From Doryteuthis pealeii (Eukaryota > Mollusca > Cephalopoda > Myopsida > Loliginidae): 64,000 nt of DNA. Shown here piece by piece: positions 48,504 to 61,214 of the stretch. The DNA lies in contig CM042152.1 in assembly GCA_023376005.1 (NCBI GenBank), positions 71,752,893 through 71,816,892 of the forward strand. The letters run 5' to 3'. The stretch's first letter is position 1. Every line of letters begins with the position of its first letter. A model generated the notes under the pieces. The model was not told the origin of the DNA. It searched no databases and was given only the letters and a program-made list of their open reading frames with translations. A program made the position numbers and the translations under genes.

Positions 48504-49429
48504 AAAAGAGAGAGATAAAAAAATGAAACCATTTGAAATGGAAACTTACTTCTGTCCCCCTCAAGATCCAAATGTTGCATGCATCTATTGATTATTAATT
48601 AATAATATTTTAATCAAGACGTATTGTGATATAAGCAGCTGACATAGTTTTCGTCACATCAGACAAATTTGATCACTGAATCTATTATCAAAAGAGATTT
48701 TATTTATTGAAGAAAATTTTTTAAAGAATTTATATTTTTTACTAATCAGATGCAGTTGTAGGGTCTGCAAAATAAGAAATTGTAGTTGAAAATAAATCTA
48801 TAATTAGATATTTTTATTTCCTCCCGATTAAAAAAGAAATTAATATTAAGTAATTAATTTAGGCATTTAAAAATTGATTTAAGTATCATTACTCTATTGT
48901 TATTGTACTTAATATAAGTGATCTATTATATAACAACTAAAACTAAAATTTTTGTAAATGAGGAAGAAATTAATATATTTGCTAATAATAAGGTGCAATT
49001 TTTATTGTTTTTATTTGGCGAATTTTTAGAAAATAATCAAAACATAAAAAATCATTTTGTACAGTTATTGTTTTATTCATTGATAAACTAAATTTAATTT
49101 TATTATTATATTATTTCAAGGAAAAATTTTGGTGTATGAAAAGTTAACTTTCCTAATTTCTATTTCAAATTGTTTATTTTTACTCCTTAATGAATTTGAT
49201 GATTTTAATACTAAAATCATTAAATGTTGAACGTCCTTTTAAAGTTTTTGGCATATTTTGGCATTGTGTTTTTTATAGTCTTTAATTGATTTATTTAATT
49301 TTACTTGATAACTCCCCTTTGACATTGAATTATTAACTCCCACCTCCCCTCAGTGCTTATAAGTTCTTGTCAAAAGTTTATTTTATATATGTGTTTCTAA
49401 TTAGCTAGTATATATAAACTAAACATGGC
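48504..49429. other. AT-rich DNA, no gene seen
   Basis: It shows no similarity to the cassette units, no exon signals and no element motifs. Confidence 0.65.
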
Positions 49430-50209
49430 GTTTGTAATAGGAGATGGGGCCAGAGTAAGAGCGTCACTCCAACGTTTGCGGAGGACCTGTTAAACTGCCT
49501 CCAAAAGTGGACCTCCGTCCTTAATCCATATGAGGGTCATCGGAACACTCGCGAGCACTTCTTCGAAACAAAAGATTGTATGGGACTGTGAGATCTGAGT
49601 GGAGTAAATAGAGTTACCCGAAGTATGAACAGAGAGATTCTAGAGATGTTAAGTTAAGGATGGTAGACAATTAGGAACCATAGAGGATCAGGGGCTGAGG
49701 GATATCTGATTAAGATGATGGTCATAGTATGCGAGTACGCTTTTTCCGCAGGGTGAGGAGGAGAGCGTGGTAGACAGACTCACTCAGCGATGGCGGCGTA
49801 AGGAGCTAGTGACACGCTGAGTGTGCGCCGGCCTCTCGCGCTCGTACGTCACACAGGACGATAGTATGAGTCTTCCGCTCAGATATGATATCTATATATA
49901 TATTCACTTCAGGAGTTTGTATCGCGTTGGTGTTTCCCACAGAGATCTGGTAGCATCGCTCTCTGAGCAAGGAAATCATAGATAAATTCGAGTGAAGGAA
50001 AATGTTTTGTATTGTGTTCCTGTGACGAGCTAAATGCTTATAGTAGGTTGCCACCTTATTTCAGTGGACAGATTACTGAATGTGTTTGTGTTTAGTTCTG
50101 AGGTGTCAGGCATGTGTAATGTGTTGATCATGTGGAGACATGGTGCTTGCATAGGGTGAGTATGCGGGGTTTTTGGGGATGGAAGGCTATTCAGTTAATT
50201 TTTGTTTGG

Positions 50210-50434
50210 TCAGGTTTGTGATAGGTTGCTTTCCACTCTGGATGTAGTGATCTTAGGAGGAGACACCTCATACCTTGTGACTTTGAGATGTGTCAAGTGT
50301 GGTTTTTGGTTTCTGTGGAAAACCTGTCCAGATGTAGTCTGAACTGTTCTATACTCTCGGTTCAGTGTATTCATGTTGCATGACAAAATGCGGGGCTTCC
50401 ATTTATTTGCCATTCTTATAGTGCACTCTGACAC
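50210..50434 (-). pseudogene. Ty3/gypsy pol C-terminal remnant
   Basis: The minus frame includes YRTVQTTSGQVFHRNQKPHL, like the end of gypsy Pol after the integrase, where a Q-x-x-x-G-x-v-x-R-N motif is common. It supports the element's orientation and its end near 50 kb. Confidence 0.5.
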
Positions 50435-50519
50435 ATGTCGCTATTAGTTTTCAGGGAGAATTTTCCATGCTGATTATAGTATCCTTTCTGTCAGCTTTGC
50501 TATCAGGCTGATATGTTCC

Positions 50520-51840
50520 TCTTTTTTGTGTATTGTGGTTTAGAGTAGTAGCGACCGAATAGATATTGGACGCGGGACCTTGACAGTCACCGGCAGTCAC
50601 CTGCAATAATAGACTCTACCATGCACGTGCAAGGCATGGGAGGGAACAATATAAACAGCTTCCTCTCAAAGCCGGCAGTTCACATTTTGCCGTCGAAACC
50701 TCGTTACAGGTTAGTACATTTCCTGGGATGTTGCTACCGGAGGATTTTCTGTTAAATATCAGTTTTCTCTGGTGACAGATTTTGTAATTTATCAGAGTTG
50801 TTTGGAGGCATAAGCAACACCATTCATTTTACAGCTGCTCATTTACCTTTTTGATGTTCTGCTATATTGAAACCGCCCAATATGAATTATGATCGCAGAT
50901 GGATTTAATGCTTTCATTAGTTTGCAAAATTGTGCATGAAGACAATACAGCATTACAAAGGTATTTCAATAAATCTTTATTCCATACAATGCCAGCTGTG
51001 ACTGCAATTTAAGAGACGAAACTTGGTATAAGTCACACAATTACAAAAAGAACAATAAGTTTACAATAAACAAAACAATTCAACATAAAAAGGGTTTTAT
51101 AAAATTAACAGGAAAGGTTTACGCCTCATAATTACAAAATTCTAAACATAAAAATTTAAGCTTATCTATAAATTACAAAATAAAGGAAATATACAAAGGT
51201 TTTGGGTTATTTACTTATTAGCTTAAAAGGCTCAAAACAGTGTGTTAAACTAGGGTAAAGAATAATTTAGCATTTAAACAATTTATAATTTAACAAGAAT
51301 ATAACACTTGTTAAACTTACAGAGCAAATACAGTTTAAGAAGAATGAAAACAGTTTACCTTGTTAGCACTAATCAGGGTCGGATCTTAGTAAACTTTTTA
51401 CCAAGAGTGGTGGTGACATTTTAACCGCCCGATTCCAGTACCTTAAACGGGTGAACCCAAAGGAGAATTTTGCGACTGATACCCTACCGCCAAAAATGGA
51501 AAGAAAGATTTAGGCAGGTGCTGCCTAATCTGTGCAAATGACTAAAATTAGCTACACGAATCCGAAGCTTCGTAACAAACTTTCATTTTTTTCCACTAAC
51601 CTTTGTTTTCACAATCTATCTTGCAGTTCTATTTCAAATTGGCAAACAAGTCTTCCACCTATCTCCGAAAATGCAGTTACAGTTTATTTTTAGGGGTTTT
51701 AACTGAAAACTATTTTCTCTAAGGGAAATCTTACAAGAGGTGATAAGGTGCACGCTGGTATGTCTGGGTATAGGGGAAAATAAAGGGGCGTAAGATAAAC
51801 CTGTTAACTACAAACAAACTACTGCTGCTGTGAATGGCAG
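50520..51840. other. Probable nested insertion inside the gypsy element
   Basis: 50560-50710 has a TATA-like 'caatataaacagc' followed by GC-rich sequence, as in an LTR. 50960-51360 is AT-rich and starts 'caataaatctttatt', as in a transcript end. I could not assign a family. Confidence 0.35.
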
Positions 51841-51847
51841 CGACATG

Positions 51848-52260
51848 CTAGGCCATTAGACTGTGGATATTTGAAGATGAAGTGCAATGATCAAATCCCC
51901 TTCTTTTGTGAACTGTAATGTGACGGCTGTTGTTGCTGATCACCCTCTCTGGAACTCCTTGTTTCGAATATTTGCTTTGTCTTATTATTCCTGGCTGGAG
52001 AAGGCACTTAACCTCTGCAGGAAAAGGGTATTTGGAGTAATAACTGACAATTAAAATAAAATTTGATCCATCAAAGTGGAACAAGGTCAGTGACGCTACT
52101 AATTTGCTTTGGTCTTACTGGGATCTCATGTGGTATCAGGGGTCACAGTGCTCTGCATGTTTTGGTATTCTTCACTCATATTAAATAGCTTGAATTAATC
52201 CTTCCGATGTTCTTGGTTGTTGTTGTGCCAGAACACACGTTTTTTGCCTCACTTGCAGCT
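51848..52260 (-). pseudogene. Ty3/gypsy integrase remnant
   Basis: Minus-strand pieces in order: RVFWHNNN (52216-52240), in the zinc-binding region; PLIPHEIPVRP (52111-52143), the linker typical of these integrases; then FHFDGSNFILIVSYYSKYPF with the first catalytic Asp region; then GVPERVISNNS, where the second catalytic Asp (usually S-D-N) has become Asn. Frames change between pieces, so it is dead as read. Confidence 0.7.
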
Positions 52261-52689
52261 TCTTAATTCCTGGTCATAGTTTGGATCTTATAAAGTACCT
52301 CTTCTTGCATGGTTTTGCATAAATGTTTGCTCACCTTATTGAATAAGATCGCCCATTATCCTATGGCTAACTCATCCCGATATGGCATATGGTCGCATGT
52401 TTTTGCCAAACTATTTGAATGCCATCGGCTCAACCTTGCATGTGTTGGGGTCACACGCTTTGTACCTATTGTAAGCTGTGTTAAATTTGTATGAAATTGA
52501 GGCAAAATCGAACTTTAATGTCGAGTATTGATTGCCGTCTTCACTACCTGTTCAGGAGCCTGGAAAATCATCTGCTAGTGTCATTTCTTTGCCTGGGTGA
52601 TAGACCAATAGTCATGTCATCATTTTGTAATTGTAATAGCATTCATGAGGTGAGGTGGGACTGCAATCAAGTTTTTTAGGTTGATCATC

Positions 52690-52990
52690 TCTAGAGGCTT
52701 GTGATCGCTATCCTACTTGGAAGGCACACTCATAATGTACATTTGGAAATGCTCACATCAAAGATAAACTGGGTAGGAGCTCCCATTCAATATTATCATA
52801 CCATGCTCTGTTTCTGTCAGAGATTTTGATGCAAATGCTATGGGGGAGTTTCTGCTGCAGGCCTTTATTGGATTACAGTTTAATTTTTCAGGATCAAATA
52901 TCCCGGTAGCATTTCTTTTGAAAATCAGGTCCTTTGATGTTTGATAGGTGTCACAAGCCAGGAGTTCCTCAAGAATCAATAATGTAATTT
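52690..52990 (-). pseudogene. Ty3/gypsy RNase H remnant
   Basis: The minus frame at 52979-52758 contains SPIAFASKSLTETE, the start of the RNase H domain. Downstream at 52690-52706 SDHKPLE is present in another frame. Both are standard gypsy Pol landmarks. Confidence 0.65.
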
Positions 52991-53538
52991 ATTATAAAAT
53001 CAATTTTCATATAATGAGAAATTTACTCATGCATAATTCAAAATAAAAGTGAGGAAATCTAGAAGCAACAAGAACAACAAAGTCCAATTATGAGTAATAA
53101 CATTTATGCCATTGGAGGTGACAAAAAAAAGAAGATATAAACAGTATGGGTTCAGATGAATAAAAGATATTCAATTATTTTGTTGGTGGAATGGTATATA
53201 GAAATAAATTTTATTTTCCAGCTCAATATACATGTGACAAAATAAAGATGGAGATAGAGAGGGAGAGTTTAACAGTCTTTACTGAACTTCAATAAATTTG
53301 GTAGCAGTCCATTGTTTTCTTTTTTTCGTTATAAGCATCTGCTTTACTTATTGTTACATGACAAATCGTGTGTTTGGCCAAAAAGTTCTCTTTAATACAA
53401 AGATTTCTTTCTGGATATAAAGGTTGCAAACTGTATTCTATTGTATTTAAGAGGCTTTTTTTATCTTGCTGCTGAACTGCATTAAATGAACATTTTCTCA
53501 ATCATTGATACAACTGATCAGAGTCACCCTGACAAGCA

Positions 53539-53781
53539 TTACTGAGTGGACATGGTTGCTGCATTTCCTATCATTATGCCTGTGTTGGTGATTTCCTTCG
53601 TATTTCCCCTGTGTTCAGGTTTAAATTTTAGGCTCCTATGTGAAGCATGTATTGTGGGTTTTCCTTTTTTGCCTTGTTTGTTTGTTGCATATTTTTGCAC
53701 AGTTGTTGTTCTGTTTACATATCTGAAATGTTGTACAGCATGGGACACTTCCTTTTTTGGTGGAATGCCATGCTGCCACAC
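53539..53781 (-). pseudogene. Possible gypsy gag zinc-knuckle remnant
   Basis: In one minus frame at about 53690-53770 Cys residues are spaced as in ICKQNNNCAKIC, reminiscent of a nucleocapsid knuckle followed by basic residues. The 80-residue open frame is a different frame with no motif. Position upstream of RNase H on this strand fits gag or the gag-pol border. Confidence 0.35.
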
Positions 53782-54100
53782 ATCGCTTACCTATAGCTGT
53801 ATCTAAAGATCAATTTCCAGTTCTTTTTCACATTAGATTTGCCAGTTGCTTCAGGTGACATTGAAGCTTCATGACTCTTCTTCAATCCTTCTCCTTTTGC
53901 TAACAATTGTTTTTGCAGCTCTTGGTGCTTCATTCTGGTAATAACCTGTTTTATTAACATTCTTTGTCTAATGTAGAAGTTGAGATTTTTAATGCTGCTT
54001 AAAATACCTGAATGAATCTACCAGATTTGTGGATGCCCAGCAAATTATGAGTTGCAATGCATTCTTATCCATTCTGAAATACAATTTTGTGAAATACTAG

Positions 54101-54361
54101 TAACAATAAATGTATGAATTTTACCTTTATTTAGTTTCACTGAAAAGTGTTTCCAATGCAAACGCTCTTTTTTCTTATCCATTTCATTTTATAACTTTTT
54201 ACAAATGGCGCCACCTGTTCTCCACGTGGCATTGTTTTTTAGTAGTTCTGACTGTTTCTGTCCATAAAAAAGAATGTTCAAAAGTGGTCTTAACTCAATT
54301 TGACTGGACATAATCTTGTACCTTTTTTTAATAATATGTGACATTTTCTATATTCCTCTGG
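54101..54361. other. Unassigned AT-rich stretch
   Basis: It lies between the gypsy remnant and the diverged cassette. I see no motif. Confidence 0.5.
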
Positions 54362-54494
54362 ATTATTTCATCCCACTTTTGTCACGGCATGTGGTAATAT
54401 TAAAGAAAGACAAGAGACATACTGGGCAAGACAACAAATCTATATTTCTGAGTCCGCTTGATTAGGGGAGATAACTGGGGTCATTACTATTAAC

Positions 54495-55110
54495 AGATAC
54501 CTAATGGTAAGACCTTTTAATGAAGATTATTAGTTGTAAAATCTTCTTTATGTAAGTTTTTAATGTAATCTTGTTTTATTTTCATTAGAATGCAGCATAA
54601 AATTACTTTGCTTAAATATAATACAAGAGAATACAGTAATCCAGTAGTATTAATGAAAGTAGATTATATAAGGAAAAGAAATAGGTTTCATTTCTGTAAT
54701 GCAGATACCTAATGGTAGACTTTTTAATGAATGATTTATTAGTTTGTAAAATCTTTTAATGTAAGTTTTATGTAATCTTGTTTATTTTCATTAGAATCAC
54801 AAAAACATTTACTTTTGCTTAAATATAATACAAGAGAATACAATATCCAGTAGATTATGAAAGTAGATTATATAAGGAAAAGAATAGGTTTAATTTTCTG
54901 TATTGGCAGAATACCTAATGGTAACTTTTTAATGAATTGATTATTAGTTGTAAACTTATTTGAACCTTTCAAGTTTATAATGTAATCTTGTTTATTTTCA
55001 TTAAGCAAATAACACATGTCTATTTTACAATTTAAGAGATAAAGTCCAGTGATAATGAAAGTAGATTTATACGGAAAAGAATAGGTTTATTTTCTGTTTG
55101 CTTCTCAGAG
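54495..55110. repeat. Three tandem copies of a 206-bp intron segment
   Basis: Copies start at 54495, 54703 and 54908 with 'aga(a)tacctaatgg' and contain 'tcttgtttattttcatta' and 'ataggttt'. The matching array segment (for example 34150-34330) occurs once per unit. Confidence 0.75.
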
Positions 55111-55615
55111 ATGGAAGTTTGGTTTTATGATGGATTAGTATCTAAAATGTTCCTTTTCTCAATGATTGTTGTTTACATTAGCAAAGAAAAAAAGTATAAT
55201 TGAGTGATCTTTGTGTATAGTTTCTGATATTTTGTATTGCTCTTACAGCTTCATGATGTAAACTACAGGTGGTGGGTATACATATGATAATATCCTTTTC
55301 ACTATCAAAAGTACTGTAGCTTTAAAGTTTTCACATAATATAGACATATCTGAGTGATCCTAAGAAAGAGAACTATCTAACTATTTGTAAGTATGTTGAA
55401 ACACTTGTAGATTATGTTCAATATATATCCAAAGGGATTGGCAAAATGTTTTTTCATTTGGCAGATTAGGTAATGATGGATGTGTGAATGATTGCTCTCA
55501 TTGCTATTAAAATAAATTTCTTAATTGGTTGTAGATTCTAAAATATGTTATGAAGACTTGGATTTGTGTTTTCATGAAATTATGATATTTATTGTTATTT
55601 ACTTTATTTTTTCAG

Positions 55616-55878
55616 GGATATGTATTCATGATGAAGAAATTACAGATGAGAACATTGATAATAAAGTTGTGGAAATTAAAGGCCTCCACAATCAGGATAA
55701 CATTAAAGACATAGTTGTTGGCGGCAAACCTTTCAAATTTCCAACAGGATAATGCACCAAACGTAACAGTGAAGTTCAAAGTCCAAAAGTTCCGTTAATA
55801 ACCTTTTGAATACAATGAATGTAGAGTATTATAATATGACTGTTACTTATACGAATGGAAGCATTGTTGTTTTACACG
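55616..55878 (+). pseudogene. Exon B, diverged copy, frameshifted
   Basis: The acceptor is TTTTTTCAG and the donor GTGAGT. It opens ICIHDEEITDENIDNKVVEI and then DNIKDIVVGGKPFKF, so it is a true paralogue with many replacements. After 'ccaacaggataatgcacc' the frame shifts; the later VYNMTVTYT-like part is still visible in another frame. It is 263 nt instead of 269. Confidence 0.65.
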
Positions 55879-56284
55879 GTGAGTGAAATGCTTTTTCTTA
55901 TGAGTTGATATTGCTTAAAGATTACTGTTTTTTGTTTGAAAATAACCACATGAAAATAATAATCTGTAGTAGTTTTTCTTTGGATTGTCAGTTGAATTTC
56001 TCTTGCAAGAATTGATGCTTTTCCTCAAGTTGTTGGTCTAGTTAGCAAATTTGTGTAGAATGAAAAAATGGAGACGTAACAAAATCTAGTGAGCCAAGTT
56101 GCAATAAGTGATGAGAAGTGCAAGCAGAAAATGAAAGACATTTTCAGTATTGTTATTATGAGTTTCACTGAAGTATTGGTTTTATTTTTCAGATGATATT
56201 AAGCTATTGTTCTGATTGAAATGATTATTTAAATATCCAAATTCCTTTTGTTAATTTTGAAGGGTTTCTTTTGATTTATTGTAG

Positions 56285-56421
56285 GTCCTCAGTCCAGAAC
56301 ATCCTGTACCATTGCCACCAATTGTGAATTGAAAAAAGCTTGTAATTAATATTAAGAAAAAAGATCCAAGTAAACCAGTAGAAAGTAAGAACTCAGTGTA
56401 TAAGCTTTGTATTAAAACTAA
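56285..56421 (+). pseudogene. Exon C, diverged copy, frameshifted
   Basis: It opens LSPEHPVPLPP-like after a lost G at the acceptor, then contains an in-frame stop and extra As in 'aagaaaaaagatcc'. The final Cys codon region 'ctttgtatt' and the GTAAGT donor remain. Confidence 0.55.
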
Positions 56422-57017
56422 GTAAGTATTTTTCTTGCAGGAATTGAACTTTGAAATGTTAATATCATTTTTCAAACATAAACAAAAAACAAATCTTTTT
56501 CTTTTTTCTTATTCCTTCTGCTTTTCTCAAACATTTAGACAATTGATGACTTTCTTGTTCTTTAATGATGGTATCTGTAAGGAATATGTTCACACATTTT
56601 TCAACATCCCTTTTACCAATCACATCTTGACTTTCATCGACCTTGTGTACAATAATTTCTGACTTTCGTCTTTGCGTGATACGAATCATATCACAGAACT
56701 TTCAATATGAATGCTGATCAGTGGCATGGTTATGAGACTTTTTTTTCATGTTCCAACTCAATAATTTTAAAAATCATCCATTACTGTTGAGACAACAAGA
56801 CAATCTTTTTTCTTCTTTTTATATATATGTCCTGAAGAAGGTTTTACATAAACCGAAACTTTGGAGCAATCGACATAACTTCATAATAATTATAATCTTT
56901 TTGGAACACATTATATATATAATATATATATATTATATACATATAATTATATATACACACTATGTATATATATACTATATATAAATGTATATATATATAT
57001 ATAGTACAGAATCAGCA
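56422..57017. other. Cassette C-A intron start and AT microsatellite
   Basis: The first 50 bases match the array intron after exon C. The rest is unassigned, ending in a long imperfect (AT)n block at 56910-57003. Confidence 0.55.
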
Positions 57018-57789
57018 TCTATATACTAATATAAAGGAATGTTGTTTTACATGCATATTATCTCTATAACTCTGAAAAGAGATATCATTCAGCCATTGAA
57101 ATCTTAGGGGAATGAACAACAGAATTTTAAGCAATATTTAAAATCTTCAACCTTGACCCACATTAAAGCGACCATGGTATCACATTGTATTTTTGAGTAG
57201 TCAATAAATACTAGATGAAGACTTTACGACTGAATAGAGTTCATCCTCACTGGATACTCCATACTGTGGCACATCATACCCTTTTTTTACGGGTTTGGGT
57301 AATATCAATTGGCTCAGTAGAGTTTTAAAGCTTTGCCATAAGCCAATTCTGTTGTAAAGTTACAATATTATTATTTCTTTGTGAATATCACCACAGATTT
57401 CAATAATGAAATTTGAAAATCATTGCCTTTTTCAAAAATTGTTTTGTACTTTAGTGCAACATTGTAAAATAATTTTTAATTCTTGTTTTTTAAGTTAAAA
57501 CATTGCTTTCTTCGATGGATACTATAGCACAATCTAAGGGTCAATCTAGAGGATTTGTCATGAATCTCTGTCTTAAAAGTACTAATTGTAAAATAAATTA
57601 ATTTTTTTAGAGAACAAAAAAAACATGTTCAATCAAGGGCAACTTTAAAAAAATTAAAAATACTATTTTAAATTTAAACCAAATTTTGACATTTTTTCTT
57701 CTTCACTTTCTTTTTATTTGCAAGGACACATTTTAGCTCTCTGTAAAAAATGAATTTATTCTTTAATATAAGGTTTATCTGCCAGCATT

Positions 57790-58330
57790 TGTGTAGGATT
57801 GCGCATTAGGTATCTGAGATGGAAATGTCCAGTTTTCTCTCATGGTATATGTGTGTCCAGGCTTCACTACGTAGAGAGGTACTGAGAATGCACGGCCTTG
57901 TAGACCACACAGTTTGGTTCTCTATAGTAAGGCTGACACATTGTTGGTCAAGTTGGCCTAACTGCCGCCGCTCTTGCAATTTTGCTGTTGACCTCACGTC
58001 AGTGGAGACTGAATTGCAATGGTGGAGCTAAAGTACTTGAAGCCTCAAAGCCTTCAAGCTGCACACCGTTGAACGCGATGTTTGGAGGGCGTGTGCTAAA
58101 CTTTGTGCCATGACTTTTGTCTTATTAGACTTATGGTAAGCCCAACTCCTTGCAAGCATGTGGGGCAGCTGACAAGTTGTTGCAGGCCTGTGCTCAGTGT
58201 GTGACAATTAAGGCTGTGTATTGACAAATAAATTTCCCAAATAAAAGACCTTCATTTGATTTTAGGCCGAGGCGAGCAATGATGAACAACTTGCCGTCAG
58301 CTCTGGTGTTGTATGTTGACTATGTTGTTC
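57790..58330 (-). pseudogene. LINE reverse transcriptase fragment
   Basis: On the minus strand NKTKVMAQSLA (58091-58131) is followed by NGVQLEGFEA (about 58046-58075) and then SKIARAAA in other frames. This is the order seen after the RT active site in non-LTR retrotransposon RTs. It is frameshifted and partial; only the 3' part of the RT remains. Confidence 0.6.
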
Positions 58331-58659
58331 ACCCAGTAGTAATTAATTCTGCATGATTAGATTGCTAACCATACACTATGAACAGATTACTTAATCGTTT
58401 ATAATAAGGAAAAGTTTACGAAATTTAGTTTAATTCTTCACTGATTAATGATATGGATTTAATAATGAAAATCAAATAATTTATGGAAATCCTCACAGTT
58501 CATCATAAACTAAGTACAAAAGTCTCTAAGATTCTGCACTGTGAATATCCCACAGATTCCAATTATAATATTTTGTGATTGTGTACGAATTATTAAAAAA
58601 AACTCTATTTTTTTGGAGATATAAAGTCATGAAATGTTTCAAATCAAGTGTACTTTTAT

Positions 58660-59560
58660 TAAAAAACTAATTTGAAAAGTAAACGCAAAAAGAATTGAAT
58701 ACGAAAAATTTAGAATTTTAAGTTCTTGAGCTTTTTATTTATTTTACTTTTTATAGGGGTAAAAAAAGATAATGAATTAAACAAATACATTTTCTAACAA
58801 TTGTAACTCAACAGTGCAAGGAAGAACTAGACATTAGAAAAATAATATTGTTGTTGAAAAACCACTTCATGAGTTTAGGGTTAACATTTTTTAAAAGATA
58901 TTTTAAATGGATATATTTAACCCAACCCATTCACCATGGTTAGGATATGACACAAAGTCAGAAGTATGGGGCACCCTGTGAGGATTGAATTTTCTATTCA
59001 ATAGTAATGGATGCAAGGACTCAGCATTCTAAACCCTCACACTATGATGCAATGTTTCCTTTTTACCCAATGTGTTTGCCAAGTATTAGATGCGACAAAG
59101 GTTGTAATGTACTTACATTATGTACTATCTTTAACTAACCTGTCTCCAGCAGGGTTGGATTTGACTCAGAGAATGTTAAGTATGGGGATGCAGCGATGAC
59201 AAAACGTCGTTACTTCAGTAGTAATGGATCAAACCAGTGGCACCTTTTTTTTTTTAAATGCTATTTTAAATGGTAAACACAAAAACAAGAAGCATTAACA
59301 CAAACAATTTTACATTTTTGATACATTAGCTTTCTGTTTATTTGTTACATTTTAACTAGAGGTCAGAAAAGAAGAGAATTAAATGAATCCATTTCTACCA
59401 TCGGCAATCTTCACAGGCAAGGAAGAAACTAGCCTTCAGAAAATAATATTGTTTCAAAACAGTTGTGATTTTAGGGTTACATTTTTTAAAAATATTCTAA
59501 ATGTAGGTATAATCAACCTGTCAATATGAGTAGGATGTGATTTAAAGTCAAATATGTGTA
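58660..59560. repeat. Diverged direct repeat inside the Helitron-like element
   Basis: 58660-58990 and 59255-59560 share 'aaggaagaa(a)ctag', 'gaaaataatattgtt', 'tagggtt.acattttttaaaa' and 'gtaggatgtga'-like strings in order, about 600 bp apart. Confidence 0.6.
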
Positions 59561-60571
59561 CTTTACTTCCCAAACGTCGCTATTAAAAAACAAAAAAAAC
59601 TGTGTAACACTATTGAAAATTAATAAATACATTCGAATTGGTATTTTTAGCAAGACCCCTAACGGGTCTAATACATGCAGAATAGTTTGCAACTTTGAAA
59701 ATTTTGGTTAAACTTTAAAAATTTGCTTAAATTCATATACTTGAAAATCGAAGCTTAAAAACACATGAAAAAGACGTCAAACATCTTTTTGGTACAAATA
59801 ATCGTTCAATATATGTTGAAATAATGATAGAAAAATTGTTGATCTTTGCTATGAAAAACCAAAATAACTTTATATTGGTTGACTTTAAAAACTCTTTTAG
59901 TAGCATTTTTGCATTCCTTGACAAAAATGCTTTATAAACCAATGTTTTAGGAGTAGGGAAACTCTTGGAAGTCATTTTAACAGACAAAAAAGGTTACAAA
60001 AAAATTGCACCATTTTTCATGACACCCTAAATTTGGAGAGCTAAAAAACACATAACTCTGCTAATTTTAAATGGAAGCTCAAATTTTTGGGGATTGGCCT
60101 ACTGTTTACATAATCAACACTTGGACAAAATTTCAGAAAGAATTGAAGGGGCGTGGGCTGACATGGCCTGGATGATTTGACATGGAATTACCCACTTAGC
60201 TTCTTTTAATTGTTATATTTTTAGAGGAAAAAATAAAATAAATTAAACCAAATATATTATCATTTTAAATCAACAACCAATTAAGAAATTGAATTTAATT
60301 TTTATCATGTATACAAACAGTTTTTTTAAATAAAATTTTGTTCAAAATTCTTACAAATTTAGTGTACATTTCTTGAATAATGATTTAAAGTAGAAAAAAA
60401 ATATAATAAATGAATGCTGTAATATACAAATTCTCAGCAATATTTTTTTTAATTTTAAGAATTGGTAAATCATTTTGTTCTTATCAATCTCTTACAACTG
60501 TTTTCACGTCTCTCTCCCTTTTGGTGTTTTTAAAATCAGTTTGTCCAGCGTAAATTGGGTAGTTCTGCTAG

Positions 60572-61214
60572 TATTAATATATATTGTATTTCAGTACAAG
60601 TCGTCCAACAATTCCAACCACCATTCCTACAAACTGTTCCAACAACAGGTCAATATCAATTATAATAATGCTTTTTTTAAATATAATTAGAACCTGTTAA
60701 GACATTACTATGATATGTATTTGTCAAATATAATAAAAGTTTCTGTGAGAAAAATGTTTTTGTTAGCCTTATAATATATGTTCATTATGATGTTCTTCAG
60801 TTCATATTTCATAAAACTTATATAATATTAACTCATTGTGGACATTTGATTTTTCTAAAAATCCTGATAACTAAACTTTATATGTTTATTGATCAGTGTA
60901 TGATAGCTTAGTTTATATTGAAATCTTGTGTTCTACAATTTATGAAATAAATACAACTGTTGACAATATAGAAATTTTACTTGTGCTTTTCATAGTTGAT
61001 TTCTTAAAATTTGTGTTGTGAATTTTAAATATAATAGGAAAAGGGTTTGTCAAGATATAATTCAATGTTATATATTTTAGATAATTGATTAGAATGAAGT
61101 GATCGAATTGTATACTTTGATGTATAGATGTGTGTGCAGTTGTTTATGTGTACGTGTATGTCCATAGGAATTATCAATGTTAGTGCATATATAATCATGT
61201 GTTTGCTGTATATA
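60572..61214 (+). repeat. Diverged cassette segment: exon A and following intron
   Basis: It matches array DNA such as 36610-37350. The first 490 bases have many deletions; 61060-61214 is practically identical to the array. Confidence 0.85.
60595..60648 (+). pseudogene. Exon A, diverged short copy (54 nt)
   Basis: The acceptor is GTATTTCAG and the donor GTCAAT. It has only about half the [IV]PTT repeats. The first G of the exon is missing and an extra A appears in 'tacaaactg', so the first part reads out of frame although the total length is a multiple of three. Confidence 0.55.

Larger units (their letters stand above)
49430..54100 (-). mobile_element. Decayed Ty3/gypsy retrotransposon with nested insertions
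   Basis: Reading the minus strand from 53.8 kb down there is a zinc-knuckle trace, RNase H, integrase, and a pol C-terminal segment at 50434-50210, in the correct order for Ty3/gypsy. All are broken by stops. The stretch 50520-51840 separates integrase from the pol C-terminus and is probably a nested insertion; 52990-53290 may be another. GC-richer sequence at 49430-50100 could be the 3' LTR, but I could not find its ends. Confidence 0.65.
54362..56421 (+). repeat. Diverged cassette unit (B and C exons)
   Basis: From 'tttcatccc' onward it aligns with the array unit through exon B and exon C, but with many substitutions and deletions. The intron between B and C is much shorter, about 400 nt instead of 900. 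Confidence 0.8.
57018..60571 (+). mobile_element. Probable large non-autonomous Helitron (3.55 kb)
   Basis: It starts TCTATATACTAATATAAAGG just after an AT tract and ends GGGTAGTTCTGCTAG followed by T and AT repeat. Start TC, end CTAG and insertion in AT-rich DNA fit a Helitron, but a 3' hairpin is not obvious. It splits a diverged cassette intron between exon C (56285) and exon A (60595). Inside are a LINE fragment and internally repeated blocks (58660-58990 resembles 59255-59560). A second Helitron-like end lies at about 59650-59675 on the minus strand (hairpin GACCC-CTAAC-GGGTC beside 'tagcaa'). No Rep/helicase coding is seen. Confidence 0.42.

Noticed and set aside
52309..52679. Two plus-strand frames of about 60 residues
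   Set aside because: They are antisense shadows of the minus-strand gypsy pol remnant.
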